A DNA stretch of 64,000 nt from JACCXG01 sp963750935 (GTDB lineage Bacteria; Acidobacteriota; Vicinamibacteria; Vicinamibacterales; 2-12-FULL-66-21). The DNA lies in the NCBI GenBank assembly GCA_963750935.1, contig CAVVSR010000014.1:248001-312000 (forward strand), read 5' to 3'. Positions 20,933 through 30,171 of the stretch are shown piece after piece (positions within the stretch are counted from its first letter, which is position 1; every line of letters starts with the position of its first letter). The position numbers and the translations under genes are program-made. The notes beneath the pieces are model-generated. The model was not told the origin of the DNA. It saw only the letters and a program-made list of their open reading frames with translations, and did not search any database.

Positions 20933-21988
20933 ACCTTTGGGCCACCTGAGCCGGATCTGATGCCCGGCGCCCGGAACGCCGTTTGTACCTGCCTGGCGGT
21001 TCAGCCCGGCGAGCGTGTGGCATTGATTGCCGACGAGGCGAGCGCGCGCGTGGCCGCGAGCCTGGAGCGCGCACTCAGCGAGCGCGAGGCCCGCGCCGAG
21101 TGCGTCCTGATCGAGTCGGTGACCAGCCGTCCGATGGCCGCAGCCCCGCAGCGGGTGCTCGACGCGCTGGAGGCGGCCGACGCCGGCATCCTCTGCGTGC
21201 AGCCGCGCGAAGGGGAGTTGTCCACGCGGATGGCCATCGTCGGCGTCGTCGAGCGGCGCCGCATCCGCTACGCCCACATGGTCGGCGTGACCTCGCAGAT
21301 CATGCGCGAAGGGCTGCGCGCCGATTACACGCTGGTGGACCGCTTGAGCCAGCAGCTGTGCGAGCGGATGCAGACGGCGACGCGGCTGCACGTCACCACC
21401 CGCGGCGGCACCGACTTCACCGCGACCTTCGAGCCGTCGCACGTCTGGGTCAAGACCAGCGGCCTCATCAACCCGCGCTACTGGTCGAACCTGCCGGCGG
21501 GCGAGGTCTTCACGACGCCGCGGTCGGTGGACGGCATCTTCGTCTGCGACGGCACCGCCGGCGACTACTTCAACGGCAAGTACGGCAGCCTCGAGGCGAC
21601 GCCGCTGGTGCTCGAGGTTCGCGGCGGCACGCTGGTGCGCGCCGAGTGCGAGCGCGCGGACCTGCAGAAGGATTTCTGGGACTACTGCCACACCGACGTC
21701 AACAGCGATCGCGTCGGCGAGCTCGCGTTCGGCACCAACTACGGACTGCGCGAGATGATCGGCATCCTGCTCCAGGACGAGAAGGTGCCCGGCGTGCACA
21801 TCGCGTTCGGCGATCCCTACGGCAGCCAGACGCATGCCGACTGGACCGCGAAGACGCATGTCGACGTGCTGACGCGCGGCTGCGACGTGTGGATCGACGA
21901 CGAGCAGGTCATTGCCGAGGGGCGCTACCTGCTCGATCGCTTCGACCTCGGCGATCCGGCGGCGCGCTCGACGGTGTCAACGTCATGA
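20930..21988 (+). CDS. M29-family (AmpS/PepS-like) aminopeptidase
   Basis: A 352-residue protein. The N-terminal half is the Rossmann-like AmpS fold (CTCLAVQPGERVALIAD). The C-terminal half carries the metal-site signature of M29 peptidases: WSNLPAGEVFTTPRSVDG, NGKYG, then GVHIAFGDPYG and HADWTAKTHVDVL. These cocatalytic metal enzymes remove N-terminal residues. Being directly downstream of three amide-forming enzymes, it may trim or recycle their product. ATG 20930 is chosen over TTG 20927. The 3' end overlaps the rhodanese gene (ATGA). Confidence 0.82.
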   Translation: MTFGPPEPDLMPGARNAVCTCLAVQPGERVALIADEASARVAASLERALSEREARAECVLIESVTSRPMAAAPQRVLDALEAADAGILCVQPREGELSTRMAIVGVVERRRIRYAHMVGVTSQIMREGLRADYTLVDRLSQQLCERMQTATRLHVTTRGGTDFTATFEPSHVWVKTSGLINPRYWSNLPAGEVFTTPRSVDGIFVCDGTAGDYFNGKYGSLEATPLVLEVRGGTLVRAECERADLQKDFWDYCHTDVNSDRVGELAFGTNYGLREMIGILLQDEKVPGVHIAFGDPYGSQTHADWTAKTHVDVLTRGCDVWIDDEQVIAEGRYLLDRFDLGDPAARSTVSTS

Positions 21989-22425
21989 GGCGCCGACTCA
22001 CGCCGGCCGTCGCCGTCGTGCTGCTGGCTGGCCTCGCGGTGGTGTCCGCGGCGCAGCAGGAGGCCGAGGAGCTCTCGTCGCCGACGCTCCGCATCGAATG
22101 GGCGGCGTTCAAGAAGCTCTACGACGCGAAGCAGATCGAGGTCGTCGACATCCGCGACCGTGACGCCTTCAAGCTGGGCCGCATTCCCGGGGCGCGGTCG
22201 ATCCCGCTCGACGACGTCGGGAAGCACGTCGAGACCCTGAAGAAGCTGAAGAAGCCGATCGTGACGTATTGCGCGTGCCGCGGCGAAGACTCCAGCGCCC
22301 GGGCGGCGTTGCTGCTGCAGAAGAAGGGCATCGATGCGCGCGCCCTCGTCGGCGGGTATCACAAGTGGCTGGAGGTCGAAGCCCGCGCCGAGCGCGGACT
22401 CACCACCGGCCCACGTACTCCCTGA
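21985..22425 (+). CDS. Secreted single-domain rhodanese
   Basis: A 146-residue protein with a signal peptide (MRRRLTPAVAVVLLAGLAVV, cleavage after SAA). One rhodanese domain follows: VVDIRDRDAFKLGRIPGARSI and the active-site loop YCACRGEDSSARAA, whose second Cys is the likely sulfur-carrying residue. GGYHKWLE closes the domain. Rhodaneses move sulfane sulfur. A periplasmic one next to amide ligases that may use cysteine is suggestive but unproven. Its start overlaps the peptidase stop by 4 bp, and its end overlaps the convergent esterase by 26 bp. Confidence 0.85.
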   Translation: MRRRLTPAVAVVLLAGLAVVSAAQQEAEELSSPTLRIEWAAFKKLYDAKQIEVVDIRDRDAFKLGRIPGARSIPLDDVGKHVETLKKLKKPIVTYCACRGEDSSARAALLLQKKGIDARALVGGYHKWLEVEARAERGLTTGPRTP

Positions 22426-23128
22426 GCATTTCCTTCCAGAACGGCCAGTCGTGGCCGCCCTTCGGCCCCCAGTCGTCCAGGTGGTGCCGGATGCCTTTCC
22501 TCGCCAGCACTCCCGAGAACGTGTACGAGTGGCGGCTCTCTTCCCACGGACCGGTGCCGGTCACAATCCGCAGCTCGCAGCTGGCCAGTTGCTCGTGAAA
22601 CCACGGATCGTTGAGGTTGGCGACGTAGTCGACGGGATTGTGGAAGTAGAAGTTGTCGTCGTACATCCCGTTCATGAAGCGCCGCAGATCGTAGACCCCT
22701 GAAAACGCCAGGCACCGCTTCACCAGGTGCGGATAGCGGAGCAGCGTGTTGGCCGCGTGATACGCGCCGAGCGAGGCGCCGAACGTCGTGATCGGGACGT
22801 CCGGCGACTGGCAGTGCGAGTGAATGAACGGAAACACCTCGTCGCGGATGTACTCGTCGAACATCCGCTGCCGCCAGCTGCGATGGTAGGGATGCGCCTG
22901 CTTGTTGAGGAACGAATCGTGGTTGTTGGATCCGACGCAGAACACCTTGACCCGGCCGCCGTCGATGAAGTCGGCGATCGCGTCGAGCAGCCCGTGCCGC
23001 TGCAGTTCCCACTCGTCGCCGTGGCTGGTCGGGAACGCGAGCATGGGTGGTCCCCAGTGGCCGAAGACCGCGACCCCCATGTCCCATCCGATCCGAGGTG
23101 AGTACCAGCGATGGTGCTCTGTGCGCAT
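22400..23128 (-). CDS. Alpha/beta hydrolase-fold esterase (Fes/esterase D-like)
   Basis: A 242-residue protein. TTFGASLGAYHA gives the nucleophile Ser119 in a GxSxG elbow, and the late PKGGHDWPFWKEML supplies the catalytic histidine. The family (COG2382/esterase D-like) hydrolyses esters or thioesters of small molecules. It is convergent with the rhodanese gene and reads toward the ligase module. Esterases of this sort are often found near YbdK/ATP-grasp genes, so a functional link is plausible. No signal peptide is present. Confidence 0.82.
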   Translation of the reverse strand: MRTEHHRWYSPRIGWDMGVAVFGHWGPPMLAFPTSHGDEWELQRHGLLDAIADFIDGGRVKVFCVGSNNHDSFLNKQAHPYHRSWRQRMFDEYIRDEVFPFIHSHCQSPDVPITTFGASLGAYHAANTLLRYPHLVKRCLAFSGVYDLRRFMNGMYDDNFYFHNPVDYVANLNDPWFHEQLASCELRIVTGTGPWEESRHSYTFSGVLARKGIRHHLDDWGPKGGHDWPFWKEMLREYVGRW

Positions 23129-23160
23129 CCGCGGAATTATGATCGGTGGAACTGCGTCGT

Positions 23161-23306
23161 GATCGGGGAGCGGGGAGCGGGGAGCGGGGGATCGGTGATC
23201 TCGCCGTGATCGGTGATCAGTGATCGGTGATCACGAACGTGTGACGCTCGCTCCCGCCTCCCGCCTCCCGCCTCCCGCATCCCGCGATCCCCGATCCCCG
23301 ATCACG
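23161..23306. repeat. Heptamer hairpin element, GAGCGGG / CTCCCGC arms
   Basis: Left arm 23161-23188 is GATCGGG plus three GAGCGGG. Right arm 23251-23306 has four CTCCCGC, one ATCCCGC, two GATCCCC and GATCACG in perfect 7-nt register. Between them are several copies of GTGATCGGTGATC. The arms can pair into a long hairpin. It lies between the divergent esterase and HMG-CoA reductase genes. Confidence 0.88.
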
Positions 23307-23387
23307 ACGCGATCACGCGAAGAATCAACGACTTACCGCCCTCATGCTTTTTCAGGGCGCGCTCACGAACGGCCGGGCTGTCCTCGC

Positions 23388-23402
23388 TACTATCGCTGCA
23401 TG
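23388..23402 (+). promoter_or_regulatory. Putative leaderless promoter of the HMG-CoA reductase operon
   Basis: TACTAT at 23388-23393 is followed by 6 nt and the ATG at 23400, the spacing expected if transcription begins on the start codon. There is no Shine-Dalgarno sequence. No confident -35 is seen. Confidence 0.45.
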
Positions 23403-24677
23403 TCAGCCAGCTACCGGCGAGTCATCGACATGCTGCAGCACGATCCCGGCGCGGATCCGATCGAGGTGCTGCGCGCGCTCCGACCCGAGACGCAGCCGGC
23501 GCCTCCGGCCGTGCCAGGCGGCAGCGCCGCCGACCGCGATGCGATCGCGGCGCGCTGGGCCCTGCCGCGAATGCCGGTCTCGTCCCGGCCGGCACTGCTG
23601 AACGACGATGGCGAGGGCGGCGAGATCTACAGCCGCAACGTCGAGAACTTCATCGGCACGGTGAGAGTGCCGGTCGGCCTGGCGGGGCCGCTGCGCGTGA
23701 ACGGCACCAACGCGCGGGGCGACTACTACGTCCCGCTGGCCACCACGGAGGCGGCGCTGGTGGCGTCGTACTCGCGCGGCGCGCAGATCATCACCCGCGC
23801 CGGCGGCTGCACGGCCGTGCTCCTGAGCGAGGGCGTTTCCCGCGCGCCCGCGTTTGCGTTCGACACCCTGCCGCAGGCCGCCCTGTTCGCGGCGTGGGCG
23901 AGCGCGTCGATCGACGCCTTCCGCGAGTGCGCGGCGGCGACCACCAGCTACGGCCGGCTGACCGATCTCCAGGTCGAGGTCGAGGGCAATCACGTCTACC
24001 TGGAATTCGCGTTCACCACCGGCGACGCCTCCGGCCAGAACATGGTGACGATCGCCACCGACGCGATCTGCCGCCACATCGTCGAGCACTCGCCGATCCG
24101 GCCGAACTACTGGTTCGTCGAGGCCAACCTGTCCGGCGACAAGAAGGCGACCACCCGGTCGTTCACCACCGTGCGCGGCAAGAAGGTGAGCGCCGAAGTC
24201 GTGCTGCCCGCTGCGCTGGTCGCGGACGCGCTCCACACCACCACCGCCGCGATCGTGGACTACTGGCGTGTGTCCGCGATCGGCGGGGTCATGAGCGGCA
24301 GCATCGGCGTGCAGGGCCACTACGCGAACGGCCTCGCGGCGCTGTTCATCGCCTGCGGCCAGGACGCCGCGTGCGTCGCCGAGGCGGCGGTCGGCGTCAC
24401 ACGCCTCGAGGCGATCGAGGGCGGGTCGCTGTATGCGTCGGTGACGCTGCCGAACCTGATCGTCGGCACGGTCGGCGGCGGCACCTCGCTCCCGAGCCAG
24501 CGCGCCAGCCTCGACATCATGGCGCTCGCGGGCCCGGGCCACGCGCGGGCGTTCGCCGAGGTCGCGGCCGCGCTGGCGCTGGCCGGCGAGCTGTCGATCG
24601 TCGGCGCGATCGCCGCGGGTCAGTTCACCTCCGCCCACCAGCGGCTCGCCCGTGCGCCGCGGGAGTCGGTCCGGTGA
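23400..24677 (+). CDS. hmgA: HMG-CoA reductase
   Basis: A 425-residue catalytic-domain HMG-CoA reductase without membrane anchor. The family signature ENFIGTVRVPVGLAGPL is at 82-98, the catalytic Glu in LATTEAALVAS (Glu117), Asp in TGDASGQNM (Asp209), Lys in SGDKKATTRS (248/249), then GTVGGGTSLPSQRA and a late His in TSAHQRLA. The usual class I motif DAMGMNM is DASGQNM here. The enzyme makes mevalonate from HMG-CoA using NAD(P)H. Mevalonate enzymes are unusual in bacteria that use the MEP pathway, and no other mevalonate gene is in the window. It heads a seven-gene operon and overlaps the next gene (GTGA). Confidence 0.92.
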   Translation: MSASYRRVIDMLQHDPGADPIEVLRALRPETQPAPPAVPGGSAADRDAIAARWALPRMPVSSRPALLNDDGEGGEIYSRNVENFIGTVRVPVGLAGPLRVNGTNARGDYYVPLATTEAALVASYSRGAQIITRAGGCTAVLLSEGVSRAPAFAFDTLPQAALFAAWASASIDAFRECAAATTSYGRLTDLQVEVEGNHVYLEFAFTTGDASGQNMVTIATDAICRHIVEHSPIRPNYWFVEANLSGDKKATTRSFTTVRGKKVSAEVVLPAALVADALHTTTAAIVDYWRVSAIGGVMSGSIGVQGHYANGLAALFIACGQDAACVAEAAVGVTRLEAIEGGSLYASVTLPNLIVGTVGGGTSLPSQRASLDIMALAGPGHARAFAEVAAALALAGELSIVGAIAAGQFTSAHQRLARAPRESVR

Positions 24678-25606
24678 CCCGCTGGCTGGTGTATCAGCGC
24701 GAGCGGTTTCCCCTGCTCGCGCATGGACCGCTCGTCGCCGCGTTCAGCGCGTCGGCGGTCTGCTTCTCGTCGCTGGTCCGCGGCAACGTGGCGTGGCCCG
24801 CGCTCTGGCCGGTGACGGTCGCATTCCTGACGGCGCTGCTGTTCTTCCTGCAGCTGCGCATCGCCGACGAGTTCAAGGATGCCGCGGACGATGCGCGGTG
24901 CCGGCCGTATCGCCCGGTGCCGCGCGGCCTGGTGACGCTCGGCGAGCTTGGCGTCGTGGCGATGGCGTCCGGCGTGGCGCAGCTGCTGCTCGCGCTCTCG
25001 CTCGACCGGTCGCTGATCTGGTTCCTGCTGCTGGCATGGGCCTACATGGCGTTGATGTCGCGCGAGTTCTTCGCGGCGGACTGGCTGAAGCGCCGGCCGC
25101 TGGCGTACCTCGCGGCGCACATGATGATCGTGCCGCTGATCGATCTCTATGCGACGGCGTGCGACTGGCGCGTCGCCGGCCTGTCCCGTCCGCCAGACGG
25201 CCTGTCGTGGTTCCTGGTCGTCAGCTTCCTGAACGGCGTCGTCGTCGAGATCGGACGGAAGACGCGAGTGGCCTCGGACGAAGAGCCGGGCGTCGACACG
25301 TATAGCGCGCTGTGGGGGATGCGCGGCGCCGTTCGCGCGTGGCTGATGGCGATCGGCCTCACCGCCATCGCCGCATGGCGCGCCGCGGACCGCATCGGCA
25401 CGGCTGCGCCGATGGTCGTGCTGCTGGCCATGCTGGCGCTGACGTGCGTCGTCGCCGCCTGGTGGCTGGTGCGGCGGCCGCGGCCCGGCTCGGGCCGGAC
25501 CGTGGAGCTGATGTCGGGGGTCTGGACGCTGGTCATGTATCTCGGCCTCGGCGCCGGTCCTCTGGTTGTGGAGATGTTCCGGCAGTCCTTGCGAGGGAGC
25601 GTCTGA
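24674..25606 (+). CDS. UbiA-family prenyltransferase
   Basis: A 310-residue polytopic membrane protein starting at GTG 24674 inside the stop of the reductase gene. The first Asp-rich motif is ADEFKDAADDARCRPYRPVP (Asp65 onward), and the second is in the loop EIGRKTRVASDEEPGVDTYS. About eight hydrophobic helices are present. UbiA enzymes attach a polyprenyl chain to an acceptor or cyclise it, using Mg-diphosphate chemistry. The acceptor is unknown. Context with mevalonate synthesis, a lipid kinase-like protein and a BtaA-like enzyme suggests an isoprenoid lipid. Confidence 0.85.
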   Translation: MTRWLVYQRERFPLLAHGPLVAAFSASAVCFSSLVRGNVAWPALWPVTVAFLTALLFFLQLRIADEFKDAADDARCRPYRPVPRGLVTLGELGVVAMASGVAQLLLALSLDRSLIWFLLLAWAYMALMSREFFAADWLKRRPLAYLAAHMMIVPLIDLYATACDWRVAGLSRPPDGLSWFLVVSFLNGVVVEIGRKTRVASDEEPGVDTYSALWGMRGAVRAWLMAIGLTAIAAWRAADRIGTAAPMVVLLAMLALTCVVAAWWLVRRPRPGSGRTVELMSGVWTLVMYLGLGAGPLVVEMFRQSLRGSV

Positions 25607-25607
25607 C

Positions 25608-28248
25608 ATGGCTACCGTCCTCGAACGCGAACGCGCGGTGTCGGCGATCCTCGGCGCCCGTGACGCGACCAGCGCGCCGGAGGCCGGCGGCAAGGCTCGC
25701 GGGCTGGCGCTGGCCGCCGATCACGGGATCGACATCCCGGCCTGGTTCGTGGTGCGTGGCCGCGCGCTGGCCACGAGCACTCCCGATGCGGCCTTCAGCC
25801 GCGAGCTGTCGTGCGCGCTGGAGCGGTTGTGCCCGGCTGGCGAGCTCGTCGCGGTGCGATCGTCGGCCGTGGAGGAAGACGGCGCCGAGCGCTCGTTCGC
25901 GGGGCAGCTCGAAAGCGTCCTGAACGTCCCGCCGGCCCGGGTCTGGTCCGCGCTGCGCGTCGTCCACGACTCGGGCACGAGCGAGCGCCTGCTCGCGTAT
26001 CGCCGCGCGCGCGGCGTGACGGCGCCGCCAGAGCCGCCGTCGGTGCTGGTGCAGCGGATGGTTCGCGCCCGATGCTCGGGCGTCGCCTTCAGCGCGGATC
26101 CGGTCACCGGCCGCCGCGGCATGGCGGTCGTCAGCGCCGTCAACGGCCTCGGCACCGGCCTCGTGTCGGGCGAGTGTGACGCGGACACCTGGCACGTCGA
26201 CCGCGCCGGCGCGATCGTCCATCGCGCGATCGCGGCCAAGCGGCGCATGCACGTCGCCGATCCCGGGGCACCCGGCGGAGTCTGCAGCGTGGGAGCGCCG
26301 CTCGACCGGATCGAGCAGCCGGCGCTCGAGCGACGCCGAGGTGATCGCCGTGGCGCGGCTGGCGCGCCGCTGCTCGGCAATTTTCAGCTCGCCGCAGGAC
26401 ATCGAGTGGGCGTTCGAAGGGGACCGGCTCGTGCTGCTGCAGTCGAGGCCGATCACGTCGCTGGCCAGCCTGCCCGATCCCGACGCCCCGCCGGTCATCT
26501 GGGACAACAGCAACATCGTCGAGAGCTACAGCGGCGTGACCACGCCGCTGACGTTCTCCTTCGCCAGCGAGGTCTACGCGCACGTCTACCGGCAGTTCTG
26601 CCGCTTGATGCGAGTCCCCGGGCCCGCGGTCGCGGCAGAGGACGACGCGTTCAGGAACATGCTCGGGCTGGTGCGCGGCCGGCTCTACTACAACCTGCTC
26701 AACTGGTATCGCGTGCTCGCGCTGCTGCCCGGCTTCTCGCTCAATCGCGCCTTCATGGAGCAGATGATGGGCGTGAAGCAGCCGTTGCCGCAGGAGATCG
26801 CCGACGGCATCGCGCGCGCCCATCGTCGCGGGCGTCTGGCCGACGCGTTCTACCTCCTGCGCACGATCGGCGGCCTGGCGGTGAGCCACTTCACGCTCGA
26901 GCGACGCATCGCGGCGTTCCGCCAGCGGCTGCAGCTCGCGCTGGCGCCTGCGGATCCGCCGCTCGCGGACTGCCGCATCGACGAGCTCGCGGGCCAGTAC
27001 CGCGAGCTGCGGCGACGTCTGCTGCTGTCGTGGGATGCGCCGCTCGTGAACGACTTCTTCGCGATGATCTTCTACGGCGTGCTGCGGCGGCTGGCGACGT
27101 CGTGGTGCGGCGATCGCGAGGGGACCCTGCAGAACGACCTCGTCGCCGGGGACGGTGGAATGGTCAGCGCCGAGCCCGCGGCCAGGATTCAGGAACTGGC
27201 GCGGATCGCGGCGCGGCGTCCCGGCACTGACGAAGGCGCTGACCTCGGCCAGCCTCGCGGGACGCGAAACACGCCGTCGCCGGCGAGCCGGAGTTCCACC
27301 GCGCGCTCGAGGCCTATCTCGAGAAGTTCGGCGATCGCACCGTCAACGAGCTCGAGCTCGAGAGCATCACGCTGCACGACGACCCGCTGCCGCTGCTCCG
27401 GAGCATCGGCGCGCTCGCCGAGAGGCTGCTGCACGAGGCGCAGCCGGACACAACGACGCCGCCGGCCGGTCGGCGACTCCGCGAGGCGGCTGCCCGAACG
27501 GTTGACACGACTCTGGCGCGCAGGCCGCTGCGCCGGCTGGCTGTTCACGTGGGTGCTCCGCCACGCGCGCGCACGGGTGCGCGACCGCGAGAACCTGCGG
27601 CTGGATCGGACGCGCCTGTTCGCGCGGGTCCGGCGCATCTTCGTCGAGATCGGGCGGCGGCTCCATGCGCAGGGCATCCTCGACGATCCCCGCGACGTGT
27701 TCTATCTCGAAGTCGACGAGGTCCTTGGCTTCGTCGAAGGACGTTCCGCGACCACGAACCTGCGCGGCCTCGTCGCGTTGCGGCGTCAGGAATTCGACGG
27801 ATATGCGTCCCAGCCGGCGCCGGCCAGCCGGTTCGAGACCCGCGGCGCCGTCTATCACGGACACGATTTCACCGGCGGTGTCACCCAGCCGGAAGGCTGC
27901 GATGGCGACGTGCGTCAGGGCATCGGCTGCAGCCCCGGACGCGTGACCGGGGTCGTGCGCGTCGTCGCGGATCCGCGTCGCGTGGATCTGCGGGAACGGT
28001 CGGTCCTCGTGGCCGCCCACACGGATCCCGGGTGGATCATGGCGTTTCCGTCGGCGCTGGCCGTGGTCGTCGAGCGCGGCAGCCTGCTCTCGCACGCGGC
28101 CATCGTCGCCCGCGAGCTGGGCATCCCGGCCGTCGTGTCGGTGCAGGGCGTCACCGAATGGCTCCGCGACGGAGACGTCGTCGAGGTCGACGGCGCCGCC
28201 GGCACGATCCGGATCGTCCGCAGAGCGGAGGCTGCGCATGCGGAGTGA
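25608..28248 (+). CDS. PEP-synthase/rifampin-phosphotransferase-like dikinase (four frameshifts)
   Basis: ATG 25608 has a GAGGGAG ribosome-binding site. The N-terminal ATP-grasp domain has LVAVRSSAVEEDGAERSFAG and LVQRMVRARCSGVAFSADPV. The C-terminal swivelling phosphohistidine domain has ERGSLLSHAAIVARELGIPA (His828 in the repaired protein) and DPGWIMAF. No PEP-binding TIM barrel follows, so the plan (ATP domain, substrate domain, His domain) is that of rifampin phosphotransferase rather than PEP synthase. Frames shift by +1 near 26325, 27223, 27260 and about 27480. Removing four bases gives 878 residues without gaps. All pieces are well conserved, so sequence error is likelier than decay, although four in one gene is striking. 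It may phosphorylate a small or lipid substrate of this operon. Confidence 0.8.
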
Positions 28249-29335
28249 AGCCGCGGCGCGCGCGGATTTCTCGGGCATCCGCTACGCCCAGGTGTGGGAG
28301 GACGCCGACGTGCTCCTCGAGGCGCTCGACGTGCGGCCAGGGCAGGTGTGCGTGTCGATCGGGTCGGCCGGGGACAACGCGCTTGCGCTGTTGACGAAGC
28401 AGCCGGAGCGCGTGGTGGCCGTCGATCTGAGCGCCGGCCAGCTGGCGTGCCTCGAGCTGCGGGTGGCGGCGTTCCGGACGCTCGACTACCACGAGATCCT
28501 CGAGCTGATCGGATCGCGGCCGTCGGCCCGGCGCCCGGCGCTCTACGCGCGCTGCCGGCTGGCGCTCTCGCCCGATGCCCGCGCCATCTGGGACGCGCGG
28601 CCCGGCGCCATCGCCGAGGGGATCGGCGGTGCCGGACGGTTCGAGCGGTACTTCGCCCTGTTCCGGTCGCGCGTGCTCCCGCTGGTCCATCGCCGCCTCG
28701 TGGTGAACGCGCTGCTGGAGAAACGATCGGTCGACGAGCGGCGGCGGTTCTATCGCGAGCGATGGGACTCGTGGCGATGGCGGGCGCTGTTCCGGCTGTT
28801 CTTCTCGCGCGCGGTACTGGGTCGCCTCGGCCGCGATCCCGAGTTCTTCCGCTACGTGTCGGGCGACGTGGCGGCGCGGCTGCTCGAGCGCACCGAGCAC
28901 GCCCTCACCGAGCTGGATCCCTCCGACAATCCTTACGTGCAGTGGATCCTGACCGGGACGCACGCGGCGTCGCTGCCGTACGCGCTGCGCGAGGAGCACT
29001 TCGACACCATCCGCGCCAACCTTGGCCGGCTGTCGTGGGAGCGGGTGTCGCTCGAAGCGTATCTGCAGCGGGCCGATGCCGGATCCGTCGACCGGTTCAA
29101 CCTCAGCGACCTCTTCGAGTACGTGTCGCTCGACCACTATCACCGGATGCTCGGCGCGATCGTCCGCGCCGGCCGCCGCGGCGCGCGGCTGGCCTACTGG
29201 AACATGCTGGCGACACGCCGGCGCCCCGACTCCATGGCCGACCGGCTCCTGCCGCTCGACGATCTTGCCGACCGGCTGCACTCGCGCGATCGCGCGTTCT
29301 TCTATGGCGCGCTGCGCATCGAGGAGGTCCAGTGA
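28238..29335 (+). CDS. BtaA-like S-adenosylmethionine 3-amino-3-carboxypropyl transferase (DUF3419)
   Basis: A 365-residue protein of the DUF3419/BtaA family. RYAQVWEDADVLLEAL opens the domain, VCVSIGSAGDNALALL and VVAVDLSAGQLACLELRVAAF form the SAM-binding region, and NLSDLFEYVSLDHYHRML is the C-terminal signature. BtaA transfers the aminocarboxypropyl group of SAM to diacylglycerol as the first step of betaine lipid synthesis. No BtaB-like N-methyltransferase is adjacent, so the product need not be DGTS; the acceptor could be a prenyl alcohol or other lipid made by neighbouring genes. It overlaps the preceding gene by 11 bp and the next by 4 bp. Confidence 0.85.
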   Translation: MRSEAAARADFSGIRYAQVWEDADVLLEALDVRPGQVCVSIGSAGDNALALLTKQPERVVAVDLSAGQLACLELRVAAFRTLDYHEILELIGSRPSARRPALYARCRLALSPDARAIWDARPGAIAEGIGGAGRFERYFALFRSRVLPLVHRRLVVNALLEKRSVDERRRFYRERWDSWRWRALFRLFFSRAVLGRLGRDPEFFRYVSGDVAARLLERTEHALTELDPSDNPYVQWILTGTHAASLPYALREEHFDTIRANLGRLSWERVSLEAYLQRADAGSVDRFNLSDLFEYVSLDHYHRMLGAIVRAGRRGARLAYWNMLATRRRPDSMADRLLPLDDLADRLHSRDRAFFYGALRIEEVQ

Positions 29336-30171
29336 GCGTCTGGATCGGCATCGGCGGAGCGATGGGCGCGTTCCTCACCCTCGTGGCGGGCCTGCGGATC
29401 TATGCCCGGTCGGCGTCGCCTCGACCGGATGTCACCCGCAAGCTGCTGCACCTTGGCTCGGGCCTGCTGACGCTCGCGTTTCCGTTCCTCTTCGGCGAGC
29501 TCTGGCCGGTGCTGCTGCTGACGGGCGCGACGACGGCGCTGCTCGCCCTCGTGAAGTTCCATCCGTGGTGCCGGCGCGGCCTTGGCGCGATCGTGGGCGC
29601 CGGCGGGCGCACGACGTTCGGCGAGCTCTATTTCCCGATCGCGGTCGCGGCGGTGTTCTGGCTCGCGCGCGCCGAATCGCCGCTCCTGTTCGTGGTGCCG
29701 ATCCTCGTGCTCACCGTCGCCGACGCCGCGGGCGCCGTAGTCGGGTTCCGCTACGGGATGCACCGCTATTTCAATGCGACCAAGACGCTCGAAGGATCCG
29801 CCGCGGTCGCGGTGGCCACGTTCATCTGCACGGCGGTGCCGCTGCACGCGTGGGGCGGGGTGGGGATGGCGGAGTCGTTGCTGATCGGGCAGCTCCTCGC
29901 GCTCGTCGTGGCGCTGCTCGAAGCAAGCGCGTGGCGAGGGCTCGACAACCTGTTCGTGCCGATCGGCGGCTACTTCGTGCTTCGCGCGCTGATGCCGCTG
30001 GACGTCGAGATGCTGGTGGTCCGGCTGTTCGGGACCATCGGCCTGACCATCGTGCTGCTACTCGCTCAGCAGCGTGTCATCGTTGTCGATCATTTCCCGG
30101 GCCGCGTCTGCGTGCGGCTGTCGATCGCCGCCTGGGCACTCTTCCTGGCGATGGAGCTTTCCCAGTCATGA
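29332..30171 (+). CDS. Phytol/dolichol-kinase-like (DGK1/VTE5/SEC59) membrane protein
   Basis: A 279-residue membrane protein starting at GTG 29332 in a GTGA overlap. DVTRKLLHLGSGLLTL at about residues 32-47 and VADAAGAVVGFRYG with NATKTLEGSAAVAVATF are hallmarks of the CTP-dependent phytol/dolichol kinase and CDP-alcohol family. About seven hydrophobic helices are present. Such enzymes phosphorylate polyprenols or diacylglycerol. This would fit a salvage or activation step for the isoprenoid used by the UbiA-like neighbour. Confidence 0.82.
   Translation: MSVWIGIGGAMGAFLTLVAGLRIYARSASPRPDVTRKLLHLGSGLLTLAFPFLFGELWPVLLLTGATTALLALVKFHPWCRRGLGAIVGAGGRTTFGELYFPIAVAAVFWLARAESPLLFVVPILVLTVADAAGAVVGFRYGMHRYFNATKTLEGSAAVAVATFICTAVPLHAWGGVGMAESLLIGQLLALVVALLEASAWRGLDNLFVPIGGYFVLRALMPLDVEMLVVRLFGTIGLTIVLLLAQQRVIVVDHFPGRVCVRLSIAAWALFLAMELSQS

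Noticed and set aside
19256..21859. 867-codon minus-strand frame opposite the ligase module
   Set aside because: It spans several plus-strand genes and a hairpin element, and has the low-complexity composition of antisense reading.
25608..28248. Calling the dikinase-like gene a pseudogene
   Set aside because: All four breaks are single-base gains, the repaired protein is continuous and conserved, and similar breaks hit many housekeeping genes here, so sequence error is the simpler explanation.
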